The position numbers and the translations under genes are program-made. Positions 8,511 to 17,122 of a stretch of DNA of 64,000 nt are shown one piece after another. A model generated the notes under the pieces. It was not told the origin of the DNA and made no database searches. It worked only from the letters and a program-made list of their open reading frames with translations. Every line of letters begins with the position of its first letter. Position 1 is the stretch's first letter. Location: contig NZ_SMGG01000005.1 of assembly GCF_004339245.1 (NCBI RefSeq), positions 62,001 to 126,000 on the forward strand, given 5' to 3'. Origin of the DNA: Seleniivibrio woodruffii (GTDB lineage: Bacteria > Chrysiogenota > Deferribacteres > Deferribacterales > Geovibrionaceae).

Positions 8511-9835
8511 ATAATACGAGTTTCAATCCGCCAGATACAAGTTTTCTTGAAACATCTGCTAATGAAGGAACATTATTTTTTCTATCTTTTGATTTGGTAA
8601 ACTCAACTGAGTATAAAAATAGGTTCGCACAAGGATGGGTTAATAAAATCACTGAATTCTATTCTGGCTGCATAAACGGAGTTTCTAAACAGTTAGCAGA
8701 GAATTCTTGGCGTGAATGGAAAAAAAATGGTGACGAAGTCCTATTTTATTTCAAAATAGAATCCGATTTTGACCTTTACAAAACCATTCCTAAAATAGCT
8801 CAAATACTAAAAGAAATTATATCCATGGTTCAAAAAGGTGATGGAGCAGGCATCTTAAGCGTTAAAGCAACAATTTGGTCCGCTTTTGTTACAACAAAAA
8901 AAGAATATGTTGACAACTCAAATTTAGCTATCATTGACAAGAACACTGAAAACATGGATTTTATTGGACCAGATATAGATTTTGGATTTAGAATAGCAAA
9001 AGAAAATGCGCCAGGGATTATATGTATTGATCCTAAAATTTTGGCAATGTTTGAAGATATTCCAGCAACAGTTGGATTTCATGTTGTCGATTTCGTACAG
9101 GTCAAGGGGGTTTGGAATGGTAGGTATGTTCCTGTAGTTTGGTATCATGAAGATATTAAAACTCCTCAAAAAATATTTGAATTTGATGAATCAAAAAGAA
9201 ACCACCTTGTCAAAACACTTTTTGAAACTGTCTTGAATTCTACTCAAGTTAGCATGAAACAAGTTATAAAAGACGTCAACATTAAGACTAAACTTGATAA
9301 AATTTCAAATAATCTGCAAAAATTTGAAATCCCTGGTTATAAAGACAATAGCAATATAAGAAACGTTGCTATTGATAGAATTTCTGAAACTCATATTGTA
9401 GCTATTCTTTTCAATAAAGAATTGAATAAAGTTTTCTGTGCATTAAGAGCCAACGTAAAACCAAATTTTCCTAATCAATGGGAATTTGGTTGTACTCAGC
9501 TTATCGCTGGTAATCTTACAGTTACTGAACAATTGAAACAAGCATATAAAGATGAATTTAATTTAAATATAACTAGTTTTTTTGGCGACACTGAACACCC
9601 GTATGTCGTTGACAACTATAAATTTATAGATAGTACAACAAAAAGGTGGATTCCTGGTTTCCGCTACACAGGTATCGCAGAAGGGGATCCTTCTTTTAAC
9701 CCAGCAAAACATTCAAAGTCAGAATGGATTCTTTTATCTGATATTGATACAATAGCACCTGTAACTGCAGTACCCAATTTCCATGATGGCATCAAAAAAG
9801 CACATCAATTATTGAGCAAAAGTGTCATTTCTTAA
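8504..9835 (+). CDS. Fusion protein: class III nucleotidyl-cyclase-like domain plus Nudix-like domain
   Basis: I do not recognise this 443-residue protein as a named family. Residues about 22-210 resemble a class III nucleotide cyclase homology domain: Asp30 with the following ST (FDLVNST), a GDE turn (Gly76-Asp77-Glu78) before a beta strand, and DIDFGFR (157-163), which would place Arg163 near the catalytic Arg but has Asp where Asn is usual. A helical linker (about 220-282) leads to a Nudix-like fold (about 283-443). Its box region (GCTQLIAG to KDEFNLNI) keeps only part of GX5EX7REUXEEXGU, so hydrolase activity is doubtful. It starts at TTG with AGGAG 7 nt upstream and overlaps the peptidase gene by 7 bp. 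The pair is AT-rich and probably transferred. A signalling or defence role is a guess. Confidence 0.55.
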   Translation: MVNNTSFNPPDTSFLETSANEGTLFFLSFDLVNSTEYKNRFAQGWVNKITEFYSGCINGVSKQLAENSWREWKKNGDEVLFYFKIESDFDLYKTIPKIAQILKEIISMVQKGDGAGILSVKATIWSAFVTTKKEYVDNSNLAIIDKNTENMDFIGPDIDFGFRIAKENAPGIICIDPKILAMFEDIPATVGFHVVDFVQVKGVWNGRYVPVVWYHEDIKTPQKIFEFDESKRNHLVKTLFETVLNSTQVSMKQVIKDVNIKTKLDKISNNLQKFEIPGYKDNSNIRNVAIDRISETHIVAILFNKELNKVFCALRANVKPNFPNQWEFGCTQLIAGNLTVTEQLKQAYKDEFNLNITSFFGDTEHPYVVDNYKFIDSTTKRWIPGFRYTGIAEGDPSFNPAKHSKSEWILLSDIDTIAPVTAVPNFHDGIKKAHQLLSKSVIS

Positions 9836-9890
9836 TCATTCTTACTCTCACCAAAACTGGCATTTCAAGACTGACGAGAAAAAAAATAAC

Positions 9891-9955
9891 GAGCATACGT
9901 ATAAGTTTGTGAGCAGTTCCGAGCGAGAACTGACGCCGTAATGCGCCGCATATCA
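9891..9955 (+). repeat. Diverged copy of the palindromic repeat seen at 21.7-22.1 kb
   Basis: This stretch shares GAGCATACG, TGTGAGCAGTT, and CTGACGC-GTAATGCG-CGCATA in the same order with the right half of the 123-bp units near 22 kb. It lies just after the AT-rich island, between its last gene and the sdhB terminator. The left half is much more diverged or absent. Confidence 0.6.
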
Positions 9956-9965
9956 GTGCCGAAAT

Positions 9966-10000
9966 AAAAAAGGCGGAGGTTAGATGCCTCCGCCTTTTTA
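9966..10000. terminator. Bidirectional intrinsic terminator after sdhB
   Basis: A perfect stem (GGCGGAGG pairing with CCTCCGCC, 7-nt loop) is flanked by A and T runs on both sides. It can end leftward transcription from the sdh operon and rightward transcription from the peptidase island. Confidence 0.9.
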
Positions 10001-10002
10001 CT

Positions 10003-10710
10003 TTATACCTGCTGATCCAGCAGCATCTTCCTGATGTTCATTATCGCTTCTGTGGGGTTCAGCTCTTTCGGGCATGCCTCAACACAGTTGTAGATAGTGT
10101 GACATCTCCAGACGCCGTGTTTGTCGTTCAGGATAGGCAGACGCTCTTCCGCACCTTCGTCTCTTGAGTCGACAATATATCTCCATGCACGCAGAGCTGC
10201 GTTGGGTCCGAGATATTTTTTGTCTGACCAGAAAGAGGGGCAAGAGGATGAGCAGCATCCGCAAAGGATACACTCATACAGTCCGTCCAGTTTCTTTCTG
10301 TCTTCCGGTGACTGATAAATTTCTTTATCAGGGTTCGGAGACTTTCTGATGAGGTAGGGTTTAACAGTTATGAACTTGTTGAAGAAGTCATCGACATCGA
10401 CAACAAGGTCTCTCATAACGTTCATACCGGGCAGGGGCTGAACAACGATGTGGTCAGCACCGAGATCCTCAACTTTTGTCATGCAAGAGAGCATGTTAAC
10501 GCCGTTAACGTTGAGACCGTCAGAACCGCATACGCCTTCTCTGCAAGAGCGGCGGTATGTCAGTGTGGGATCCTGCTCCCATTTGATCTGGTTAAGAGCA
10601 TCCAGCATAAGGTAGCCGGGTCTTCTCAGCTCAACCTTATATGTCTGGTAGTAAGGCTCTTTATCCTTATCAGGGTCGTATCTGAATATTTCAAATGTAA
10701 CTGTATTCAT
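10003..10710 (-). CDS. sdhB: Succinate dehydrogenase iron-sulfur subunit
   Basis: The 235-residue SdhB carries the three Fe-S clusters that pass electrons from FAD to quinone. The [2Fe-2S] site is SCREGVCGSD plus a later Cys in MLSCMTK. The [4Fe-4S] and [3Fe-4S] sites use CILCGCCSSSCP and CHTIYNCVEACPKELNP. All are intact and match the Escherichia coli type. It is last in a sdhCDAB operon read leftward, 15 bp after sdhA, and is followed at once by a strong terminator. A good GGGGAGAAC ribosome site precedes the ATG. Confidence 0.96.
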   Translation of the reverse strand: MNTVTFEIFRYDPDKDKEPYYQTYKVELRRPGYLMLDALNQIKWEQDPTLTYRRSCREGVCGSDGLNVNGVNMLSCMTKVEDLGADHIVVQPLPGMNVMRDLVVDVDDFFNKFITVKPYLIRKSPNPDKEIYQSPEDRKKLDGLYECILCGCCSSSCPSFWSDKKYLGPNAALRAWRYIVDSRDEGAEERLPILNDKHGVWRCHTIYNCVEACPKELNPTEAIMNIRKMLLDQQV

Positions 10711-10725
10711 ATTTCCGTTCTCCCC

Positions 10726-12495
10726 TTAGTACACTCTAGCCTTAGGCGGGAAAGGCTCAACTGTGAGAGGTTTCATACGAACGTTTCTGTATTCAACTCT
10801 CGGAGTTTTGCCGTCTTCTTCCAGATACACTTCTGTGTGTTTAAGGAAGTTCACGTCGTCCCTGTCCGGATAGTCGTCACGGAAGTGACCGCCTCTGGAC
10901 TCTTTTCTGAGGATTGCAGCCTGAGTACAAGCCTTAGCAACAAGGATCATGTTGTTAAGCTCAAGTGCCTCGATGAGGTCGAGGTTGTAGACGGATGACT
11001 TGTCGTTGACACGGTAGTCGTCCATTTTGGCTTCAAGCTCAAGAAGTGTAGAGTAGCACTCTTTCATGAGTTTTTCGGTTCTGAAAACGCTCATTTTCTT
11101 CTGCATAACGTCTGTCAGTTCGCCCCAGATCTCTCCGAAGGAGTATTTACCGTTGGCGTTTCCATATTTCTGCAGAGTTGCGAGGCCTTCAGAGCCTGCA
11201 TTTTCAGCAAGGGGAACAAGGCTGTTTGCCGCAGCGTATTTAGCCGCCTGCTCACCTGCCGTACGTCCGAAGACAACGAGGTCGAGCAGAGAGTTTGTTC
11301 CGAGACGGTTTGCACCGTGAACGGAAGCTGAAGCGCACTCACCCGCAGCGAAGAATCCGGGAACGAATTCCTCTTTCTCCATGTTGCCTTTGATAACCTG
11401 AGTGAGGTAGCCTGTGGGGATACCGCCGTTCTGGTAGTGGGCAGTGGGAGTAACGGGGATGGGTTCTTTAGTACAGTCAACACCCGCAAACACGAGAGAA
11501 AGCTCGTGGATACCGGGGAGTTTTTCCATAATGTTAGCCGCACCGATGTGGTCGATCTTAAGGAGAACGTGGTCTTTTCTGGGGCCGACGCCTCTTCCGT
11601 CAAGAACCTCTCTCATCATTGAGCGTGAAACGATGTCTCTGGGTGCAAGGTCTTTGATGGTGGGAGCATATCTCTCCATGAAACGCTCGCCCTGAGCATT
11701 CAGAAGGATACCGCCCTCGCCTCTAACGCCTTCAGTGATAAGGTTTCCTGCGCCGTAGATGCCTGTGGGGTGATACTGGAAGAACTCAGCGTCGCACCAT
11801 GAATAGCCTTTGCGCATTGCAAGGGCGAGACCGTCACCTGTGTTGATGTGTGCGTTTGAGTTTGTCTGGAAGATACGGCAGTTACCGCCTGTTGCGAAAA
11901 CAACTGCTTTCGCATTGAAGACGTGGAGTTCGCCGTTCTGTATATCGTAGCAGAGAACGCCGTTCACTGCGCCATCGTTAACGAGCAGTTCCAGAGCGTA
12001 GAACTCGCTGTAGAAGTGAGTTCCCTGAGCCACTGATTTTTCATAAAGGGTCTGAAGCATAGCGTGGCCTGTACGGTCGGCCGCATAGCAGGCTCTTTTA
12101 ACGGCTCTTTTTCCGAACTCTGCGGTGTGACCGCCGAAGGGACGCTGAGCGATTTTGCCTTCGGGAGTTCTGGAGAAGGGGAGACCGATGTGCTCCAGAG
12201 CGATGATCATTTCGGGAGCCTGTTTTGTCATGTATTCAGCGGCGTCCTGATCGCAAAGGTAGTCGGATCCTTTAACCGTGTCATACATGTGCCAGTGCCA
12301 GTGGTCCTCTTCGAGGTTGCCAAGGGCTGCGGATATACCGCCCTGTGCCGAAATAGTGTGGCTTCTTGTGGGGTAGACTTCGGAAACGACCGCAGTTTTG
12401 CAGTACTGAGAAGCAACCTGTGCTGCGTTCAGACCTGCGCCGCCCGCACCGACAACCACAACGTCAAACTTATGATATTCTATTTTTACTGACAT
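10726..12495 (-). CDS. sdhA: Succinate dehydrogenase flavoprotein subunit
   Basis: The 589-residue SdhA oxidises succinate to fumarate on the cytoplasmic face of the membrane. It has the N-terminal FAD motif VVVGAGGAGLNAA (residues 10-22) and RSHTISAQGGI, whose His is the usual covalent FAD attachment point. The substrate-binding HPTGIYGAGNLITEGVRGEGG region and the late GTNSLLDLVVFGR motif are also present. Length and order (sdhC-D-A-B) match the proteobacterial enzyme, which favours succinate oxidation over fumarate reduction in vivo; direction cannot be proved from sequence. No missing residues were noted. Confidence 0.96.
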   Translation of the reverse strand: MSVKIEYHKFDVVVVGAGGAGLNAAQVASQYCKTAVVSEVYPTRSHTISAQGGISAALGNLEEDHWHWHMYDTVKGSDYLCDQDAAEYMTKQAPEMIIALEHIGLPFSRTPEGKIAQRPFGGHTAEFGKRAVKRACYAADRTGHAMLQTLYEKSVAQGTHFYSEFYALELLVNDGAVNGVLCYDIQNGELHVFNAKAVVFATGGNCRIFQTNSNAHINTGDGLALAMRKGYSWCDAEFFQYHPTGIYGAGNLITEGVRGEGGILLNAQGERFMERYAPTIKDLAPRDIVSRSMMREVLDGRGVGPRKDHVLLKIDHIGAANIMEKLPGIHELSLVFAGVDCTKEPIPVTPTAHYQNGGIPTGYLTQVIKGNMEKEEFVPGFFAAGECASASVHGANRLGTNSLLDLVVFGRTAGEQAAKYAAANSLVPLAENAGSEGLATLQKYGNANGKYSFGEIWGELTDVMQKKMSVFRTEKLMKECYSTLLELEAKMDDYRVNDKSSVYNLDLIEALELNNMILVAKACTQAAILRKESRGGHFRDDYPDRDDVNFLKHTEVYLEEDGKTPRVEYRNVRMKPLTVEPFPPKARVY

Positions 12496-12512
12496 ACCCT
12501 ATAACTCCTGTC

Positions 12513-12818
12513 TTATATTTTAACGGCAAGAATCACAAGAGCGATTCCCAGCAGCCAGTAGATGCCGTAGAGAACAGCTCTCCAGCCTGCGCAGGAAACG
12601 TAGTCATCAGTGATCATTTTGAAGCCGTTAAAAGTGTGGAATACGCCGAAAGCTGCGATGGGGCCTGTAACAACCTGCATCATACCTGCTTCGCCGCCTT
12701 TCAGCATGGAGAAAAAGTGTACGAACACAACGAGGATCAGGATTATGCCGGATACTCTCTGCATTATCCATCCGATGGTTCCTGCGTCGCTTGTTCCGTT
12801 ATACTTATAGTGTCTCAT
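12513..12818 (-). CDS. sdhD: Succinate dehydrogenase membrane anchor subunit D
   Basis: This 101-residue protein has three hydrophobic segments. It has the anchor signature WIMQRVSGIILILVVFVHFF near residues 17-36, where the Arg-Val-Ser and following His fit the quinone/heme region of SdhD. With SdhC it forms the membrane domain binding quinone and probably one b-type heme. It sits between sdhC and sdhA with short gaps of 13 and 17 bp. Confidence 0.85.
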   Translation of the reverse strand: MRHYKYNGTSDAGTIGWIMQRVSGIILILVVFVHFFSMLKGGEAGMMQVVTGPIAAFGVFHTFNGFKMITDDYVSCAGWRAVLYGIYWLLGIALVILAVKI

Positions 12819-12831
12819 TGATATTCCCCCC

Positions 12832-13188
12832 TTACGCCGCGAATATCGGAATTATTCCGATAATTGTGATTACAAGTGTGAGAAACACAACGGCCATAAA
12901 GTATTTCTTGAATGATTCCCTTTCAGCTGCGGCGCCGAATTCCATAAGGACGATGCGCACACCGTTAAAAGCGTGAAAAGAGAAGCTGGCAAGAAAGAGC
13001 GCTTTCACAACAGAAAGCTTAGTCACTTCCAGAAAGGGGGCAACCGTACCGGAAACGCCCAGAATGTGAAGGATCAGATAGAGTCCGATTATCACTCCTG
13101 TGCCACGGTGAAGAAGCCACGCCACCATTCCGGGGTGTTTGCGGTACCCTGTTTTCTTAGGGTAGGTTTCAAGGTCTTTCCTCGGCAT
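12832..13188 (-). CDS. sdhC: Succinate dehydrogenase cytochrome b subunit C
   Basis: The ATG at 13188 is chosen because AGGAG lies at normal distance before it; an upstream in-frame ATG at 13221 lacks such a site. The 118-residue product begins MPRKDLETYPKKTG. It has three membrane helices with HRGTGVIIGLYLILHILG and the FHAFNGVRIVLMEFG signature; the His residues there are candidate heme ligands. As first gene of sdhCDAB it marks the operon start. The upstream gap contains two palindromes and a possible promoter. Confidence 0.88.
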   Translation of the reverse strand: MPRKDLETYPKKTGYRKHPGMVAWLLHRGTGVIIGLYLILHILGVSGTVAPFLEVTKLSVVKALFLASFSFHAFNGVRIVLMEFGAAAERESFKKYFMAVVFLTLVITIIGIIPIFAA

Positions 13189-13525
13189 CTTACACTCCTG
13201 AAAAAAGTTTTTAAGATACAAACACTGTTAAAATCTCAATTACCACTGTTATCATAATAGTGTTTCCATGTCAACCGGATTGTATACAATATACAGCAAT
13301 AAAATGAGAAACACCCGCTCAAACAGACTATTACAGAAAGGAGTCCAAGTTTTCGCAAAAACTTAAACCACGTTTTAAAATACATAAAACCCCTCGGAAA
13401 CGCACTGCATATTGACAGCGTAAATATGCTCGGATGCCCGCTGTGCAATGTTTACCCCCGTTCATAACCCGCCATGAAGCGCATTTTGTTCTGTAAAAAT
13501 CCATAGACATGATTTATGCTGAACC
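13189..13525. other. Divergent regulatory region, sdhC / LytS-type kinase
   Basis: This 337-bp gap has no credible gene. It contains a near-perfect 19-bp inverted repeat at 13244-13262, a TTGACA for the leftward sdh promoter at 13269-13274, and a perfect 12-bp palindrome ATTGTATACAAT at 13279-13290. The part nearer 13400-13525 shows nothing specific. No clear Shine-Dalgarno site precedes the kinase ATG. Confidence 0.5.
13244..13290 (-). promoter_or_regulatory. Putative sdh promoter with two operator-like palindromes
   Basis: Reading leftward, TTGACA (13274-13269) is followed 15 bp later by GATAAC (13253-13248), or 17 bp later by TAACAG. The -10 region is covered by CACTGTTATCATAATAGTG (13244-13262), an inverted repeat with one mismatched base pair per half. 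A perfect ATTGTATACAAT lies just upstream of the -35. A repressor overlapping the promoter is plausible; the regulator is not identifiable. Confidence 0.45.
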
Positions 13526-15199
13526 ATGGAAATAATGTTCGGACTCATTCAGGAAATGTCGGTCTTTGCGGTGGCGGCATATCTTTTCAGCAAAACGCCA
13601 GCCTTCCGCCCTCTTTCGGCAGGGCTTCTGAAGCCGCTGGACAACATATCGGTCTATCTTTTCTTCACAGCAATAACTATCATGGGAACTTATCTCGGTC
13701 TCCACGTCAACGGTGCGATAGCTAACACCAGAGCTATAGGAGCTGTTATGGCTGGACTTCTGGCGGGGCCGTGGATGGGGCTTGCGGTGGGGATAACAGG
13801 CGGCCTGCACAGGTTCATGCTGGGCGGATTCACAGCCTCCGCATGCGGAATATCAACAACGGCGGAAGGACTTATAGGCGGTCTGGTGTTTCTGTGGTTC
13901 AGACGCAAAGGACAGCCGGACGGCATTTTCAACTTTAAGACGGCATTCGCCACCACCTTCATCAGCGAAATGGTTCAGATGGCGATCATCCTTATATTTG
14001 CAAAACCTTTCAGCGAGGCGTGGGAACTGGTGCAGATAATAGCTCTGCCGATGATGTTCGCAAACGCCGCAGGGGCCGGTCTCTTCGTCAGTATATTCAA
14101 AGACAGCAAGAACGCTCTGGACAGCTACGGAGCCGAGTTTTCAAGAAAAGCCCTGAACATCGCAAACAAAACTCTGCCGGTGCTTTCAAAGGGTTTCAAC
14201 GAGCAGTCGGCACAGACTCTGGCAGGAGTTATCCTGAGCGAAACAGGCGTGGGCGCAGTGGCCATAACCGACAGAACACACGTAATGGCATTCAAAGGAA
14301 TAGACGCAGACCACCATCTGCCCCAAAGCAATATCTCTTCCCGAAAGACTCTGGACTGCATAAACAGCGGCGAGGTAATCTTCATTGACGGAATAACCGA
14401 ACACTACACCTGTGCAATCCATGAAAACTGCCCCCTCGGCTCGGCACTGATAGTTCCTCTGGTGCTGGAGAAAGAGGTAATAGGCACAATAAAGATGTAT
14501 GAACCGAAGAACAGACGCTTCCTCGGCTTCAACCAGTCATTCGGCGAAGGTATCGCCGAAGTGCTCTCAACCCAGCTGATGCTCTCGAAATATGAAGAGC
14601 AGAAAAGGCTTCTTACTGAGGCCGAACTTAAGCTGATGCAGGCGCAGGTGAATCCCCATTTCCTGTTCAACACACTGAACACCATCGGCGCTGTCGTCCG
14701 CAGTCAGCCCGAAAAGGCAAAAGAGCTTATCAATCATCTCTCAATTTTCTTCCGCAGTAACCTGAAACGCTCGTCGGAAACGGCAACGCTTGCAGAGGAG
14801 ATAGAGCATATCCGCTCCTATCTGGTCATAGAGGAGGCAAGGTTCAGCGACAGACTTAAGGTAGAGATAGATATCGACGACACCCTGCGGCAGGTTGCAA
14901 TGCCCGCATTCACCATTCAGCCCATAGTGGAGAACGCCATCAAGCACGGACTTTCAAATATTCTGGGGGATGCTCTCATAAAGATAACCGCCAGAGCGGA
15001 GGACGGCCGATGCATCATCCGGGTGGAGGACAACGCCGGAATCTGGTGCGAAAGCGGAAAAAGCCGAAACGGAATAGGTATGAACAGTGTTGACACACGG
15101 ATAAAAAACATGTTCGGCGGCGAATACGGTCTGAGCGTAAGATGTCTGGAAGGCTCGTTCACTATTGTGGAAATACATCTTCCCGTGAGTAAGTTATGA
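13526..15199 (+). CDS. LytS/BtsS-type sensor histidine kinase
   Basis: The 557-residue membrane kinase has a 5TMR-LYT N-terminal domain (about residues 1-180, with GPWMGLAVGITGGLHR and the NAAGAGLFV segment). A GAF domain (about 215-350) and a HisKA_7TM/His_kinase catalytic region follow. The phospho-acceptor motif is AQVNPHFLFNTLNTI. The ATPase N-box is QPIVENAIKHG and the G2-type motif is GIGMNSVDTRI. This class senses extracellular small molecules such as pyruvate or peptides, or envelope state. Its stop overlaps the response-regulator start by 4 bp, so the two form one unit. The GAF part contains a Cys pair (CAIHENC) that could tune sensing. Cognate ligand unknown. Confidence 0.9.
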   Translation: MEIMFGLIQEMSVFAVAAYLFSKTPAFRPLSAGLLKPLDNISVYLFFTAITIMGTYLGLHVNGAIANTRAIGAVMAGLLAGPWMGLAVGITGGLHRFMLGGFTASACGISTTAEGLIGGLVFLWFRRKGQPDGIFNFKTAFATTFISEMVQMAIILIFAKPFSEAWELVQIIALPMMFANAAGAGLFVSIFKDSKNALDSYGAEFSRKALNIANKTLPVLSKGFNEQSAQTLAGVILSETGVGAVAITDRTHVMAFKGIDADHHLPQSNISSRKTLDCINSGEVIFIDGITEHYTCAIHENCPLGSALIVPLVLEKEVIGTIKMYEPKNRRFLGFNQSFGEGIAEVLSTQLMLSKYEEQKRLLTEAELKLMQAQVNPHFLFNTLNTIGAVVRSQPEKAKELINHLSIFFRSNLKRSSETATLAEEIEHIRSYLVIEEARFSDRLKVEIDIDDTLRQVAMPAFTIQPIVENAIKHGLSNILGDALIKITARAEDGRCIIRVEDNAGIWCESGKSRNGIGMNSVDTRIKNMFGGEYGLSVRCLEGSFTIVEIHLPVSKL

Positions 15200-15909
15200 G
15201 ATACAAGGCACTCATCATTGACGACGAACCCTATGCGAGGGAGGAGTTGCGGTTTCAGTTGGAAAAGACAGGACTTTTCGACATAACCGCCGAGGCGGGA
15301 AACGCTGTGGAGGGTGTCAGGCTGGTTAACAGCCACAGGCCGGACATAATCTTCCTGGATATAAATATGCCTGTCATCAACGGGTTCGACATGCTGAGCA
15401 TGATAGAGAAATCCATAATGCCCTATGTTGTGTTCGTCACAGCATACGATCAGTACGCCCTGAAAGCCTTCGAGGAGAAGGCTCTGGACTATCTGCTGAA
15501 ACCTGTTGAACAGGACAGACTGGAAAAGACACTGGAAAAGATAATCCGCTCCCTTGAAAAGGGCGAAATTCCCTCCTATGAACGCAAGGACCTGACACGC
15601 ATCCCCTGCTCGCTCATCAACACAATCAAACTGGTGGATCTCAGCGAAATTGAATACATCTACTCGGACATGACGGGCGTTCACGCCGTCACCGCAGGAA
15701 AGGAATACCTGACAGACCTGACCCTTAAACTAATCGAATGCCGCACGGAGCTTTTCCGCTGCCACAGACAATATCTGGTTAATCTGGCGAAGATAGACAG
15801 AATTGTGCTGAACGGGAACTTTTCCGCCGATGCCTACACAGCCTCCGGCAGGGTCGTCCCCGTCAGCAGAAGATATCTTAAACTATTGAAGGACGCACTG
15901 GGACTATAG
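15196..15909 (+). CDS. LytTR-family response regulator
   Basis: This 237-residue protein has a CheY-like receiver: acidic pair IIDDEPYAREEL at residues 7-18, phospho-acceptor Asp in IIFLDINMP near 56, and the late KP in YLLKPVEQDRL. The DNA-binding domain is LytTR (about 135-237), with the typical FRCHRQYLVNLAKIDRI segment and the closing VPVSRRYLKLLK. These regulators bind direct repeats through beta strands rather than a helix-turn-helix. It is the partner of the kinase it overlaps. Its targets are not evident nearby. Confidence 0.93.
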   Translation: MRYKALIIDDEPYAREELRFQLEKTGLFDITAEAGNAVEGVRLVNSHRPDIIFLDINMPVINGFDMLSMIEKSIMPYVVFVTAYDQYALKAFEEKALDYLLKPVEQDRLEKTLEKIIRSLEKGEIPSYERKDLTRIPCSLINTIKLVDLSEIEYIYSDMTGVHAVTAGKEYLTDLTLKLIECRTELFRCHRQYLVNLAKIDRIVLNGNFSADAYTASGRVVPVSRRYLKLLKDALGL

Positions 15910-15918
15910 ACACACTAT

Positions 15919-17019
15919 TCACGCCAAAGGAATGCCGAAGCGACGGGCGACCTCATCAAGGTCAATGTTAAGCCCCATCTCCTTGGCATCTTTGATAACA
16001 TCCCACGAGGCCTCCGCCTGAGCCGCCAGAACAAACTCCGCCCCGCACTCGCCGCCGAAGTTCAGCTCCCATATCCAGTTTATCAGTGTCGCAGTGATGG
16101 TCTCCGCCGCCGCACGGGCTATCTTTCTGCCCTTTCGGTCAAGGGTCTGCTGATGCTGTGCCGCCAGAGAATATGAACCGGAGGAGCCTGTGTCACTGGT
16201 GAGCACCTCGCCCGTTATCGCCTTTGAAATCTCTGTGTTGCAGACCTGAACCAGCGAGGAAAAGTCTGCGGAACTGCCCTTGGTCTCAAGTACCTGAACA
16301 CTGTCAACGTTTGCCAGAGCCACCGCCGCATCGTTCTGAATGTTGTAAAGGTTCTCAGCCAGTTCCCTGGCTCTGGTTCTGGAATCATCATCGTCAGCTG
16401 ATTCAAACAGCGCAAGCACGGTGGGCACTCCGTATTTCTCAGCAACAGTGAGCCAGTAACGGAAACCCGCCTTCTTGAACATCCACGGCCAGTAGCATTT
16501 TGACAGAACCGGCGTGCCGTAGGGGTTCTCATCCTTGGGGCTGTTGCGGTGGACAATGAACTTATAATGTTCATCAAGGGCGGAAGCCGTATTGCCATCA
16601 GTCAGCATAAGCCCGCCTTCGGGTGAAAATGCAAATCTGTCCGCACGTCTGGCGAGGGATTTCACAGGCAGCCACCTGCCCTCTTTCAGCTCCCAGACTA
16701 TCTCCGTCACCGAAAAGCCGTATTCAACGGCTGTCAGAATGTCCTGAATAAGCCCCGCAACACCCAGCCTGCCCATGGCTGTTTTAATGAATGCCGCCTG
16801 CTCTGCCGTCTCCTGCGACAGGGGCTTGATGTCCCACTGCATTGACAGCACGGTATCCTTTAGCTGTTCCAGCTTCGCATAGATGTGTGCGTCCTGAAGC
16901 ATTTCGTCAAAAACACTCATGCGCACTCCGCCCTTGCCGAAAAGTACATCGGGGTTGGGCATTATGTTTCCGAACCAGTTTCCCGTCCCTGCCGTAAGAA
17001 CGTTTGTAAGTCTTTTCAT
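15919..17019 (-). CDS. Phage portal protein, Mu gp29-like (DUF935), shortened
   Basis: This protein resembles Mu-type portal proteins (DUF935): early KRLTNVLTAGTGNWFGNIMPNPD, a central HYKFIVHRNSPKDENPYGTPVLSKCYWPWMFKK region (here cited in parts), and a late ITGEVLTSD/QHQQTLDRK segment. The ATG at 17019 has GGAG upstream and is preferred over an in-frame start at 17064 inside the repeat region. The product is 367 residues, shorter than Mu gp29 at about 510. It ends cleanly after DLDEVARRFGIPLA, the usual near-terminal motif, so the C-terminal tail is missing. It forms a phage packaging module with the two terminase genes but no capsid or tail genes follow. The next gene, on the other strand, is only 9 bp away. 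Confidence 0.8.
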   Translation of the reverse strand: MKRLTNVLTAGTGNWFGNIMPNPDVLFGKGGVRMSVFDEMLQDAHIYAKLEQLKDTVLSMQWDIKPLSQETAEQAAFIKTAMGRLGVAGLIQDILTAVEYGFSVTEIVWELKEGRWLPVKSLARRADRFAFSPEGGLMLTDGNTASALDEHYKFIVHRNSPKDENPYGTPVLSKCYWPWMFKKAGFRYWLTVAEKYGVPTVLALFESADDDDSRTRARELAENLYNIQNDAAVALANVDSVQVLETKGSSADFSSLVQVCNTEISKAITGEVLTSDTGSSGSYSLAAQHQQTLDRKGRKIARAAAETITATLINWIWELNFGGECGAEFVLAAQAEASWDVIKDAKEMGLNIDLDEVARRFGIPLA

Positions 17020-17038
17020 ATTTATAGCTCCGTAATGT

Positions 17039-17116
17039 AAATCCCCCTCATTCCCCCTTTGCAAAAGGGGGAAGAAAAGCCTCCCTTTGTCAAAGGGAGG
17101 TTTGGAGGGATTTTGA
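17039..17116. repeat. Palindromic repeat, CCCCCTTT family, copy 1
   Basis: The element starts AAATCCCCC and ends GGAGGGATTT. It holds two inner hairpins (CCCCCTTTGCAAAAGGGGG and CCTCCCTTTGTCAAAGGGAGG). The same sequence types recur near 27.0, 39.1 and 46.6 kb. It separates the portal and large terminase genes. Confidence 0.85.
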
Positions 17117-17122
17117 TTTCTC

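Noticed and set aside
13236-13448. 70-codon frame in the sdh upstream region
   Set aside because: It crosses the promoter and palindromes, has no ribosome site and no hydropathy or motif pattern of note.
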